Assembly: GCA_023415275.1 (NCBI GenBank)
Contig: JAEZLJ010000096.1
Location: 1 to 58,359, forward strand
Reading direction: 5' to 3'
Source: Bacteroidota bacterium
GTDB lineage: Bacteria; Bacteroidota; Bacteroidia; Chitinophagales; Chitinophagaceae
DNA: 58,359 nt
Shown: positions 1-8,500 of the stretch, piece after piece
Layout of the letters: every line of letters begins with the position of its first letter
How positions within the stretch are numbered: position 1 is the first letter of the stretch
Translations under genes and position numbers: made by a program
The notes under the pieces: model-generated
Told to the model about the DNA's origin: nothing
Database searches by the model: none
The model's input: only the letters and a program-made list of their open reading frames with translations

Positions 1-1
1 A

Positions 2-1267
2 AGCTTCAGTGACGGTGGTTCAGGCAGTTCAACAGCTACTGCCGATGTATATGGCAGTTATGTATTTACCTGGACGATCTCCAATGGTACGTGTACTGCA
101 AGTACAGCTGATGTTACGGTGAATTACACAAAGAATGCTATATGTGCTGCTTATACAGGACCATATTTAGTTAATACAGAATCTACTACTACAGGTGGAT
201 CAGCTAAATTTAAAGTAACCTTTAATATTTCAGGTTTGGTCGGAGCTACTTGTAATGATTTGAGTCTTTTACAACCTAATAGTTTCAATATTTCAACAAC
301 ACCTGCAAACGCAGCAACAATAACTAATATCAACTATTCAACTGGCCTCGTCACAGCAGATGTGTTTGTCCAGTTAAGTAATAATGAATATTCTAGAACC
401 ATTCAATTTAATTTAAGTACGACGAACTCAAGTTATATGTTTGGTGATTGCCTGGATCTACCATTAGTAACAGTGTCTACTAAAGCTGAAGGTTTCGTAA
501 CAGGAGGTGGTTATATGATACCTTCAAATTCAAGTGGTACTATTGGAACTGGGGCAATTGGATATAAGAATAATTTCGGATTCAATGTAAAATATAATAA
601 GTCAGGTACAAATCTTCAGGGTAACTGGAATACTATCATTCGTATGAAAGATGCTCAAGGAAAGATGCATACATATCAGGTAAAGAGTAGTTCACCAAAA
701 TCTCTAGTGGTTGGTAAAATATCAGCAACGTCCTATAGGGCAGATATTACTTTTACAGGCGCTAATATTCAAGATCAGACTACTGGACAAGGTTATGGTG
801 CCACAGGTATTGTTAATCTAACTGTATACGATAATGGTGAACCTGGAACAGGAATTGACCAAATTTTGATTAATGTAAAATATCCTGGAACAACAGATTT
901 CTATCTTAGTACTTCAACAACCAATGCTATTCCTGTGCTAACTGCTGGCAATATTCAGATCCATACTTTAGGAGCTAAAACAGCCCGTATTGCCGCAGAT
1001 CAACAGGTTACGGAAGTCCAACCATTCAACCTCCGTGCTTTACCCAATCCTTCAGCTACCTCCTTCAACCTGCAGCTGACTAGCAGCAACAAGGTTGATA
1101 AGATGAGCATCCGGGTAACAGACATCACAGGAAGAACAGTGCAGGTACTCCATGACCTGGCACCAAATCAAACCCTCTCCATTGGTGCTGGCTACAGGCC
1201 TGGCCTGTACATGGTAGAACTGGTGCAAGGGAATGAACGTAAGCAGATCAAGCTGGTGAAATTATAA
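2..1267 (+). CDS. T9SS-sorted repeat adhesin, 3' part (5' end outside window)
   Basis: The reading frame is open from base 2, so the gene begins outside the window. The first ~40 residues (S-T-A-T-A-D-V-Y-G-S-Y-V-F-T-W-T-I-S-N-G) match the end of the ~88-aa repeat carried by the protein at 49708-51720, so the two are paralogs. A middle part rich in Thr, Ser and Asn follows, then a type IX secretion C-terminal sorting domain of about 75 residues (A-L-P-N-P-S-A-T-S-F-N-L ... G-L-Y-M-V-E-L ... K-L-V-K-L). Such proteins are exported by Sec, carried across the outer membrane by T9SS and anchored or released. The ligand is unknown. A strong terminator follows at 1289. Confidence 0.85.
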   Translation, partial: SFSDGGSGSSTATADVYGSYVFTWTISNGTCTASTADVTVNYTKNAICAAYTGPYLVNTESTTTGGSAKFKVTFNISGLVGATCNDLSLLQPNSFNISTTPANAATITNINYSTGLVTADVFVQLSNNEYSRTIQFNLSTTNSSYMFGDCLDLPLVTVSTKAEGFVTGGGYMIPSNSSGTIGTGAIGYKNNFGFNVKYNKSGTNLQGNWNTIIRMKDAQGKMHTYQVKSSSPKSLVVGKISATSYRADITFTGANIQDQTTGQGYGATGIVNLTVYDNGEPGTGIDQILINVKYPGTTDFYLSTSTTNAIPVLTAGNIQIHTLGAKTARIAADQQVTEVQPFNLRALPNPSATSFNLQLTSSNKVDKMSIRVTDITGRTVQVLHDLAPNQTLSIGAGYRPGLYMVELVQGNERKQIKLVKL

Positions 1268-1288
1268 ACCAATTGACACTCACAAAGC

Positions 1289-1318
1289 AAAGGTGGCCCC
1301 AAAGGCCACCTTTTTTAT
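1289..1318 (+). terminator. Rho-independent terminator after the adhesin gene
   Basis: AAAGGTGGCC and GGCCACCTTT form a perfect stem around a short loop, followed by a run of T. An almost identical hairpin follows the paralogous adhesin at 51755, so the terminator was duplicated along with the gene. Confidence 0.85.
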
Positions 1319-1337
1319 TTTCCTGGTTGACACTATT

Positions 1338-1362
1338 TGGCCCCTTTTGGCCCTCTTTGACC
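1338..1362 (+). promoter_or_regulatory. Helically phased TGGCC/TGACC repeats upstream of cassette copy 1
   Basis: TGGCC at 1338, TGGCC at 1348 and TGACC at 1358 are spaced exactly 10 bp apart, with T-rich DNA between them. A longer set with the same core and near-identical period lies upstream of cassette copy 2 (41172-41225). One helical turn between sites suggests binding on one face of the DNA. The binding protein is unknown; an AraC-family regulator is possible because TGGCC is also the core of the repeats at 22449. Confidence 0.5.
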
Positions 1363-1399
1363 CTCTTGCGGCAAAAACTGGCAGGAACGGAACGCAGCC

Positions 1400-1430
1400 T
1401 TGCACAGCACGCACCTGGCGAGTAATCTTG
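1400..1430 (+). promoter_or_regulatory. Putative Bacteroidota-type promoter of cassette copy 1
   Basis: TTG at 1400-1402 lies 20 nt upstream of TAATCTTG at 1423-1430, one mismatch from the Bacteroidota -7 consensus TAnnTTTG. The same octamer, with flanking AG before and T after, occurs upstream of cassette copy 2 (41142 to 41135, minus strand). This conservation supports promoter function. The start of transcription is not established. Confidence 0.55.
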
Positions 1431-1454
1431 TACCCATGCAGGAAAATGGTTCTT

Positions 1455-1488
1455 GTTAGCGCTAACGGTCATGACCAACTGTTTTTTG
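1455..1488 (+). promoter_or_regulatory. Conserved palindromic leader of cassette copy 1
   Basis: Two perfect palindromes abut: GTTAGCGCTAAC (1455-1466) and GGTCATGACC (1467-1476). The stretch 1462-1488 matches the leader of cassette copy 2 in 24 of 27 positions. Two of the three differences are a compensatory pair inside the second palindrome, which is GATCATGATC in copy 2. The element ends 37 nt before the start codon of A1 (36 nt in copy 2). It could be an operator for a dimeric protein or an mRNA hairpin. Confidence 0.6.
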
Positions 1489-1525
1489 CCTGCCTTATTT
1501 CTTAACCCTTTTAAAACTTAAAAAA

Positions 1526-2281
1526 ATGGCAAAACAAAAAGGTATCATTAAACTGGAAGGAACGATCGGAGACATCACCTTCCAAAAAACAAGAGACGGC
1601 TACCTGGCCAGGGAAAAAGGCGGTGTGTCTGCCGACAGGATTGCTAACGACCCCGCATTTATCCGAACACGCGAAAACGGCGCCGAATTTGGCCGCGCCG
1701 GCAAGGCCGGTAAGGCACTCCGCAATGCCCTGCGCCAGCTGGTGCAAAACGCTTCCGACAGGCGCGTGGTGAGCCGCCTCACCCGCGAGATGATGCGCGT
1801 GATTCAAACAGATGCAGTCAATGCCAGGGGCGAACGCACCGTAGTAGAGGGAGACCTGGAGTTCCTGGAAGGCTTTGACTTTAACCTCAATGGCAAGCTG
1901 AGTACCACGCTGTACGCACCAATAACCACCACCATCAACCGCGTGGCCGGTACGGTAGATATTGCCCTGGCCTCCTTTGTACCGGCGGCTATGGTGGCAG
2001 CACCTGGCGGTACCACCCATTTCCGCCTGTTCGCTGCAGGTGCCGAAGTGGATTTCGCCACCAATGCCTACGTGTCGCAGTCTACCGACAGTGGCATCCT
2101 GCCATGGGACAACCTGGCTACGGCGGCCATCAGCTTAAGCCATTCACTCACTCCCAATAGCACACTGCCCATATTTGCCGTATTGGGTGTGGAGTTTTTG
2201 CAGGAAGTGAATGGAGTGCAGTACCGCCTGAAGAATGGCGCCTTCAATGCCATGGCCATCGTGAAGGTTTCCGGTATTTAA
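1526..2281 (+). CDS. Cassette gene A1: conserved protein of unknown function, 251 aa
   Basis: I do not recognise a named family. The protein has no signal peptide or membrane segment. Residues 10-30 read G-T-I-G-D-I-T-F then D-G-Y-L-A-R-E-K and suggest a beta-hairpin. R-T-R-E-N-G-A-E-F-G opens a helical, Arg/Lys-rich middle (about 45-100), and the C-terminal half is beta-rich and ends V-K-V-S-G-I. The layout recalls small Bacteroidota DUF6266-type proteins, but that is from memory only. The paralog A2 (40292-41047, minus) is 57 % identical with no gap. It is the first gene of the A-B-C-D cassette, starting after an A-rich stretch with no clear Shine-Dalgarno sequence, as is common in this phylum. 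Confidence 0.85.
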   Translation: MAKQKGIIKLEGTIGDITFQKTRDGYLAREKGGVSADRIANDPAFIRTRENGAEFGRAGKAGKALRNALRQLVQNASDRRVVSRLTREMMRVIQTDAVNARGERTVVEGDLEFLEGFDFNLNGKLSTTLYAPITTTINRVAGTVDIALASFVPAAMVAAPGGTTHFRLFAAGAEVDFATNAYVSQSTDSGILPWDNLATAAISLSHSLTPNSTLPIFAVLGVEFLQEVNGVQYRLKNGAFNAMAIVKVSGI

Positions 2282-2305
2282 TCCTGGCCATCTAAAATCA
2301 AGACT

Positions 2306-2740
2306 ATGGAACTGGTACTTATCAGAACGTACTACCCCGATGGTACAAACGGAGCGCTCTATGCACACAACAGCTTTCAATGCTATACCATTGAGCTGCC
2401 CTGGGTCAACAACCTGCCGCGACTTTCCTGCATACCCGAAGGACGGTATGAGCTGAAGAAGCGGTACAGCCCTAAGTTTAAAGATCACATCCTGGTAGCG
2501 GGCGTGCCCGGCCGCTCACTGGTGCTGCTGCACCCTGCCAATGATGCCTTAAAAGAACTGAAAGGCTGTATCGCACCGGTTTCATTGCTTGATGGTGCAG
2601 GAAAGGGCTCAGCCTCCAGGAAGGCATGCAGGCAATTGCTGCAACTGGTGTATGAGGCCCTGGAAAAGGAAACTGTTTTTTTAACCATTCAATCTGACAA
2701 GCATGAACATTCAACAGCGCATACAATCGCCCACGCCTAA
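2306..2740 (+). CDS. Cassette gene B1: DUF5675 family protein
   Basis: This 144-aa protein fits the DUF5675 pattern: a start with basic and hydrophobic residues, I-E-L-P-W around 29-33, C-I-P-E-G-R-Y-E-L around 42-50, then H76-P-A-N79 and L-K-G87-C88-I89. The spaced His/Asn and Gly-Cys-Ile resemble the YkuD (L,D-transpeptidase) active-site pattern, so a role on peptidoglycan or an acyl-enzyme reaction at Cys88 is possible. This is inference. There is no signal peptide. The gene overlaps C1 by 38 nt in another frame, and this overlap is kept in copy 2. Confidence 0.85.
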   Translation: MELVLIRTYYPDGTNGALYAHNSFQCYTIELPWVNNLPRLSCIPEGRYELKKRYSPKFKDHILVAGVPGRSLVLLHPANDALKELKGCIAPVSLLDGAGKGSASRKACRQLLQLVYEALEKETVFLTIQSDKHEHSTAHTIAHA

Positions 2741-2933
2741 GTTCTTTAAGAAGGTAAGGAACGTGGGACTGATCCTGGCGGCCATCAGCGCCTCCATCCT
2801 GGCAGCCCCCGTGGCCCTTCCGGCGGTGGTGATCCAGCTGGCAGGCTACCTGGCGGTGGCAGGAGGTGTGGCTTCGGCAGTGAGCCAGACCGCCGCCGAA
2901 GAGCAGGAAAAGAAAGGAAAAACCAAGCCCTGA
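2703..2933 (+). CDS. Cassette gene C1: small membrane protein, 76 aa
   Basis: The start ATG lies inside B1 in the context CATGAACAT, which is the same in copy 2. Residues 1-20 are basic with the motif S-P-T-P-K-F-F-K-K-V-R-N. About 40 hydrophobic residues follow (A-A-P-V-A-L-P-A-V-V-I-Q-L-A-G-Y-L-A-V-A in the middle), enough for two short membrane helices with a Pro-rich turn, then a charged tail. C2 is very similar. Size and layout are holin-like, but no named holin family is recognised. Translation is probably coupled to B1. Confidence 0.75.
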   Translation: MNIQQRIQSPTPKFFKKVRNVGLILAAISASILAAPVALPAVVIQLAGYLAVAGGVASAVSQTAAEEQEKKGKTKP

Positions 2934-3115
2934 TGGATGCCCCTCCGTACACTATGAAAGCGGGCACCCTTGGCGGCACCTTACTGGTGATCATCATCCA
3001 GATACAACAGGGAGAGCTGATTAAAACAGCCATCCTGGCGAGCATTGGAGCAGTGGTGAGTTTTGGAGTGACTACCCTGCTGCGATGGGTGATGAAGAAG
3101 GTAAGAGGCAGGTGA
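2933..3115 (+). CDS. Cassette gene D1: small membrane protein, 60 aa
   Basis: The start overlaps the stop of C1 by one base (TGATG), which implies coupled translation. The conserved core is G-T-L-G-G-T-L-L-V, then Q, K-T-A-I-L-A-S-I-G-A-V-V-S-F-G, then a basic end (W-V-M-K-K-V-R-G-R). Two hydrophobic stretches fit two short membrane helices. D2 shares the core but differs in frame and sequence over the first ~10 residues. The function is unknown. A terminator follows directly. Confidence 0.7.
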   Translation: MDAPPYTMKAGTLGGTLLVIIIQIQQGELIKTAILASIGAVVSFGVTTLLRWVMKKVRGR

Positions 3116-3120
3116 GGAAG

Positions 3121-3149
3121 AAAGAGGCCGTAAGGCCTCTTTTATTTTT
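3121..3149 (+). terminator. Terminator of cassette copy 1
   Basis: AAAGAGGCC and GGCCTCTTT pair around the loop GTAA and are followed by TTATTTTT. The equivalent place after D2 (39388-39416, minus strand) has nearly the same hairpin. Confidence 0.85.
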
Positions 3150-3154
3150 GTAAT

Positions 3155-3840
3155 CAAAAAGAAGAATGTCGAATGTCGAACAAGGAATATTGAATGTCGA
3201 AGGGTTAGGTGGTAGAGACATTATTTATAGCAGTCAATCTTAATGTAGAATAGAAAATAATTTTCAATAATCCATTTTCAATACTCAATGCTCAATTTCT
3301 TATACGTCCGCCCGGGGTCTACCCTGCAGGATTGGTGAGATGGCCAGGGAGACCCAGAAATGAGAGATAGAATGTCGAATGTCGAACAAGGAATATTGAA
3401 TGTCGAAGGATTAGATCGAAGATGCTTTTTTGTTACAGCCTTACTTTAGGATTGAGAAAGAAATAATCCAATTTTCAATTTCGAAGGTCTAGGTGGGAGA
3501 TGCTTTTTTGTTGCGGTTTAGTTTTAGGTGATAGAAAAATAATGTTCAATATTCAATTATCAACAATCAATGTTCAATGGAAATTCAAAAGGTAAAAAGG
3601 AAATATAAAAATTAGTAGTAGTAGGAAGCTGAAACTGAGTTCATTCAAATATTAAATCTTACATATTACATATTAAATAGTCGGGGGAATTTCGAATGTG
3701 GAAGGATTAGGTGGCAGAGACAATATTTATGGCAGTCACTCTTAATGGGGTAGAGAAAATAATTTTCAATAATCAATTTTCAAGTTGAGTGAGGAGAATG
3801 AACAAGAAATGGGCAAGCCAATGCCATTTATAGGAAAATA
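3155..3840. repeat. Composite dispersed-repeat block (GAATGTCGAA / CAAT-rich type)
   Basis: No gene is seen in these ~690 bp. Units of GAATGTCGAATGTCGAAC (3164 and 3369) alternate with GGNTTAGGTGG-type stretches, GAGATGCTTTTTTGTT runs and AT-rich strings built from CAAT and TTCAAT. The same composite occurs in the opposite orientation at 39236-39400, 42290-42500 and 53225-53575. Relative to the cassettes, the blocks at 3155 and 39400 lie at the same place and in the same orientation, directly after gene D. Confidence 0.75.
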
Positions 3841-3853
3841 GACACCGAAGGCA

Positions 3854-4243
3854 TTACTTCCACAACCTTCTTACCTGGACGTAAACAAAGTATAGAACGC
3901 ACAGCCAGATTATAATAATTACAATGGCAAAGAACCAATTGTTCTTTTTGTATCGTTGAGGATTGTTGATCAATTGTTCCCTGGCATCTTGTAAAACTAT
4001 TACGGGAATGAGCTTGATGGATAGAGCTATCAATGCTGGTACTATTACCAGGTCGTCTAATATTCCCAACACAGGTATAAAGTCTGGAATTAAATCAATG
4101 GGACTTAGCAAATAACCTACTGTTATTCCAATGAGGATTTTGGCTGATGAAGGCGTTCTTTTGTCTTTATAAGCGATCATCAACACCTGCGCTTCTGATT
4201 TGAGCTTCCTTGCTTTTTGTTTTAAATTATCTAATACTCTCAT
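3854..4243 (-). CDS. YkvA family protein (DUF1232)
   Basis: The 129-aa protein carries the DUF1232 core I-L-I-G-I-T-V-G-Y-L-L-S-P-I-D-L-I-P-D-F-I-P around residues 36-58, followed by G-I-L-D-D-L. This hydrophobic hairpin is typical of the family. A second hydrophobic segment near the C-terminus (about 105-122) is a likely membrane anchor. The biochemical role of the family is not established. It lies just downstream of the metal efflux genes on the same strand. Confidence 0.85.
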   Translation of the reverse strand: MRVLDNLKQKARKLKSEAQVLMIAYKDKRTPSSAKILIGITVGYLLSPIDLIPDFIPVLGILDDLVIVPALIALSIKLIPVIVLQDAREQLINNPQRYKKNNWFFAIVIIIIWLCVLYFVYVQVRRLWK

Positions 4244-4267
4244 ATTATTTAATGTGTGGTTATTATT

Positions 4268-5566
4268 TTACAAATCATCGGTTTCTATACTCTGCATACT
4301 TGAATAGAGATAGAAAGCAGCTTTGGTTGCTATTTTTGAACCCGGTTTTAATTCTTCTATCCACCGTATTTCTACATAACCCAATTCTTCTACGCCTGTA
4401 ATTACCTCTGTCATTTTGAAAAGGTATTTTTCCTGAAGGCTTTTAGTGTCTACTTCTTTATCCTCAGCATCTCTTTTCACCGGTTCTTTTTCTATCCCTT
4501 TAAAAACAAAGATGTATGTCTTATCATTAGCTTTTACAATGGCATCTTTTGGTACAGCCTGTACAGATTGTTTACCTGTTTCTATCAGTGCTGTTACGTA
4601 CTGCCCCGCAATTAAATTCAAAGGAGCTGTATTGTTAATTTTTGTATGAACGGTGGCGGCTCTTACACTGGTATCCAATGTTTTATTGATTCCATAAACC
4701 TGGCCTGAAACCTGTTTGTTATCCTGGTTTGTCAACACAAAGTTTATTTTCTGACCTGTTCTCAATTTGGCTAGGTCCTTTTCAAAAACCTGCAATTCGC
4801 AATAGATTGTGCCATTGTTCACAATTTCCATGATAGGGTTTGACGCATCGGTGTATGTACCCACACTTAAATTAATTTTTCCTACTGTACCGCTAATGGG
4901 TGCCAACACAGGTACTTGTGTGATTAAGTTGCCTTTACGGACCTGCGAAGGGTTAATGTGTATTTGTCTGAGTTGAGCTTCCAGTGTTTGTAGTTTGGAT
5001 TTTTCGGCTGCATAGCTGGCAGATGCCTGCTGATAGACCTTACCAATACCTGCATCTGCTTCTTTAAGTTGACGTTGTCTTTCATATTCCTGTTCCAAAT
5101 AAACAATATTGTCTCTTGACATAAGATAGTCCTGCTGCAGCCGGATGAAGTCTGGATTTTCTATGGCCACTACGGTTTGTCCTTTCACCACCTGCTGACC
5201 TTCAATAACATTGATGCGGCGTATAACGCCACCAACTAAAGCATTGACAACTGCCCTGTTCTGAGGAGGCACTGTCAACTGGCCATTTGCTTTTACCACA
5301 CTGGAAAGATTTTTCTGTTCTATGCTACCTAACTCAATGCCCACGGCTTTCATTTGCGCAGGTGTCACTTCTGCAATGCCTGCTGGCTGTGGGATCGTTT
5401 CAGCTTTAGTCTCTGTTTCTTCCGTGGTTTTTGTTGAGGAATTCCCACATGATGAAAAACCTATTACTACTGCAGCCAGAAACATTGCGAATCTTATATT
5501 ATCGATGATTAATTTCATTTGAAAAAGTTTGACTGAATAATGGTGGTAGTTGTACTCCTGTTTCAT
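4268..5566 (-). CDS. RND efflux periplasmic adaptor (CusB/CzcB type), lipoprotein
   Basis: This is the membrane-fusion subunit that links the inner-membrane RND pump to the outer membrane. It has biotinyl-lipoyl-like halves around a coiled-coil hairpin (L-E-Q-E-Y-E-R-Q-R-Q-L-K-E-A region) and a beta-barrel domain. The sequence F-S-S-C-G near residues 36-40 is a lipobox. Two starts are possible. ATG at 5566 abuts the stop of the pump gene and has GGAGG just upstream; ATG at 5518 gives a lipoprotein signal of normal length. The second looks better for export, the first for translation signals. It is in an operon with the pump gene at 5567. Confidence 0.9.
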   Translation of the reverse strand: MKQEYNYHHYSVKLFQMKLIIDNIRFAMFLAAVVIGFSSCGNSSTKTTEETETKAETIPQPAGIAEVTPAQMKAVGIELGSIEQKNLSSVVKANGQLTVPPQNRAVVNALVGGVIRRINVIEGQQVVKGQTVVAIENPDFIRLQQDYLMSRDNIVYLEQEYERQRQLKEADAGIGKVYQQASASYAAEKSKLQTLEAQLRQIHINPSQVRKGNLITQVPVLAPISGTVGKINLSVGTYTDASNPIMEIVNNGTIYCELQVFEKDLAKLRTGQKINFVLTNQDNKQVSGQVYGINKTLDTSVRAATVHTKINNTAPLNLIAGQYVTALIETGKQSVQAVPKDAIVKANDKTYIFVFKGIEKEPVKRDAEDKEVDTKSLQEKYLFKMTEVITGVEELGYVEIRWIEELKPGSKIATKAAFYLYSSMQSIETDDL

Positions 5567-8500
5567 TTACTTTCCTCCGGATACATAGTTTAGTTCAATA
5601 ATCGCCTGGTTGTAGAGATTCAATGCTTCCAGGTATTTAAGTTTGGTATCAAAAGCCATTGTGAGGTTTTGAATGTATTCTACATAACCAATTTCGCCCA
5701 ACCTGTAACTGATTTCTGAGATGCGAATGATTTCATCGGCCTGTGTTAATCCAAGCTGTTCGTAATAATCCAGGCCTTCCTTCTGTTTGAGGTATTCGTT
5801 GTATTGGGTGAGGTATTGGGTTTGCAGCGTTGCTTTTGCCGATAAAGTTTGCGACTGCACTACCGCTGTATTGATTTTGGCAGCATTGATCTTTGCTTTT
5901 TGCGCTTTTGAAAAGAGCGGAACAGTGGTGCCAATTTGAAAGCCTGCTATTCTTGTTCCAGGTGTATATTCCCTTTTCACGTTAGCCGGATTGAAGCCCG
6001 GAAGAATGAACTGGTGAAAATAGCCAATGTTAAAATCTGGCAAACGCCTGCTTCGCTCTAATTGATATTCTGCATTAGCAACAATTAGTTGTTGGTCATG
6101 TAACTGTAATTGTGGATGGTTAGAAAAAGTAGTGTCAGGATTGACTCGTAGGGAAAGTTTTGTTAACGGTGAATCTACAGGTTGTAAATCCTCTCGTACG
6201 TTTAACAGGTTTTGCAAGCTAATTTCGGCAGTTTGCAAATCAATCTTAGCCTGTTTAATCTGTAACTGTATTTCGTAGTATTTGTTTTGCGCCGTATACT
6301 TTTCAAGATTAGAGGTTTCGCCTACCTGCTGCCTTAATTCGGCTCTCTCCTTGAACTTTCGATAGATGCTGTCCAGTCTATTCAACATTCGCAAACGTTC
6401 AAAACTATATTGAAAGCCTATATAAGAAAGTTGCACTTTTTTGGTGATCTCGAAATTGGTAAGGTTCAGCTCCCCTTTAGCCAATTCCGTTTGGCTTTTC
6501 AACAGCTTTGCCTGGTTGCGATAAACAACAGGAAGTGAAAAAGGCTGAACGACACCTATACTGTTGTCCATGTCACCAATGTCTGAAGGGCTTTGTTGCA
6601 ACATCAATTCTGTACGTGGTACATCAAAAGCCGAGGCCTGTAAAGCTGCCTGTTGTTGTACAGAGAGGTTGGCACTCTTTATTTGCAGGTTATTTTGTAA
6701 GGCCGTATTCAGCGCGTCTTGTAAGGTGATGGGTTTAGCTTGTGCCATGGCATGGGTAGAAGCAAAAAGACAAGTTCCCATGAAAAAAATTATTATAAGT
6801 GTTGTGGTTATTGGTTTCATTTTCCTTCTTTTTCCTTCTCCTGAAAATAAAATATAGAGATTTGGCAAAACGATCAAGGTGAGAATAGTAGCAGTTAACA
6901 ATCCACCAATGACCACCGTTGCCAACGGCTTTTGCACTTCGGCACCTGCGGATGTGGAAATAGCCATTGGCAAAAAGCCTAGTGAGGCAACGGAAGCGGT
7001 CATAATGACCGGCCGGAGCCTGATGAGCGTTCCCTGACGCACTCTTTCATATATATCGCTTATGCCTTCTTGCTTTAAATGATTGAACTGGCTAATGAGC
7101 ACAATGCCATTTAACACCGCTACGCCAAAAAGGGCAATGAAGCCGACACCTGCCGAAATACTAAAAGGCATTCCCCGGATGAGCAGGGCCAATACACCGC
7201 CTATCGCCGATAATGGTACGGCTGTAAAAATGAGCAATGCCTGCCCCATGGAATGGAAGGTGAAATAAAGCAGGATGATGATGAGCAATAAGGCTACCGG
7301 AACAGCAATAGAAAGTCGTTGTTTGGCTGCCTGTAAGTTTTCAAACTGACCTCCGTAAGTAATGTAATACCCGGCTGGCAGCTTTAGCTTTTGGGTTAAC
7401 AATTCCTGAATTTCTTTAACCACAGATTCCACATCCCTACCTCGTATATTGAAGCCAACGAATATGCGGCGCTTCCCGTTTTCCCTTGATACTTGTGCCG
7501 GTGCATTTTTGAGGCTTATGGTGGCTACTTCGCTCAATGGTATCTTGCCACCGCTTGGTAAAGGCACGAACAGGTTTTGGATTTCCGTCATATCCTGCCG
7601 CTGATTCTCTACTAACCGGATAACCATATCAAAACGCTTTTCTCCCTCGAAGACGACGCCAGCCACATTGCCGGCATATGCTGTTTTGAGCACCATATTT
7701 ACATCAGAAATGCTTAGTCCATATTGGGCGAGTTGATCGCGGTTGTAATCCACCAATATTTGCGGCAAACCGCTTACTTTTTCAATGTAAGGTTCTGTCA
7801 CACCCTCTACTTTGCTAACGATAGCTGCCACCTTGTTGGATTGGGTGACCAATTCATCTATATTGTCACCAAAGATTTTAATAGCAACGTCTTGTTTAAT
7901 GCCTGAAATAAGTTCGTTGAAACGCATTTGCATGGGCTGCGACACTTCACCTGCAAGCCCGGGAATAACAGCTAAGGCTTCTTCAATTTTTTCAATCATT
8001 TGCTGCTGCGTGGTGGCAGTTTTCCATTCGTCTTTAGGTTTCATGGCAAGCATCATGTCGCCTCCTTCAATGGGCATGGGGTCTGTTGGAATTTCTGCTG
8101 TACCTATCCGGGTAACGACTGTTTTAATTTCCGGTATACGCTGCAAGAGAATTTTTTCTGCTTTGCTGTATACTTCAATGGTACTGGATAAAGAGGTGCC
8201 CTGGCCCAGCCTGAGTTCAACGGCAAAGTCCCCTTCTTCGAGTGTGGGAATAAATTCGCCGCCCAAACCTTTAAAAGCAAAATAGGTAATAACAAGCAGG
8301 ATGATAGAAACGGCAACAATTAGTTTTTTCATCTTAAACGAGGCGTTGAGCAGGGGTAAGTAAAAGCGTTGGATGCCTTCTATGATACGGTCGGAAATGC
8401 TTCTTTTGTGTGCTGTTTTTTTGCTTAAAAACAAGGCGCTTACCATTGGTACATAGGTAAGGGAAAGAATGAAAGCACCCAGGATGGCAAAAGCAACTGT

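Noticed and set aside
1511..2020. 169-aa open frame opposite gene A1
   Set aside because: A1 has a conserved paralog with the same length; the opposite frame is a shadow with high Cys and His content and no similar counterpart at A2.
1526..3115. Cassette as part of a prophage
   Set aside because: No terminase, capsid, portal, tail or integrase gene lies anywhere in the window, and both cassettes stand alone between chromosomal genes.
3155..3840. Possible CRISPR array or IS remnant
   Set aside because: Repeats are irregular and built from short simple strings; there is no coding frame or terminal inverted repeat.
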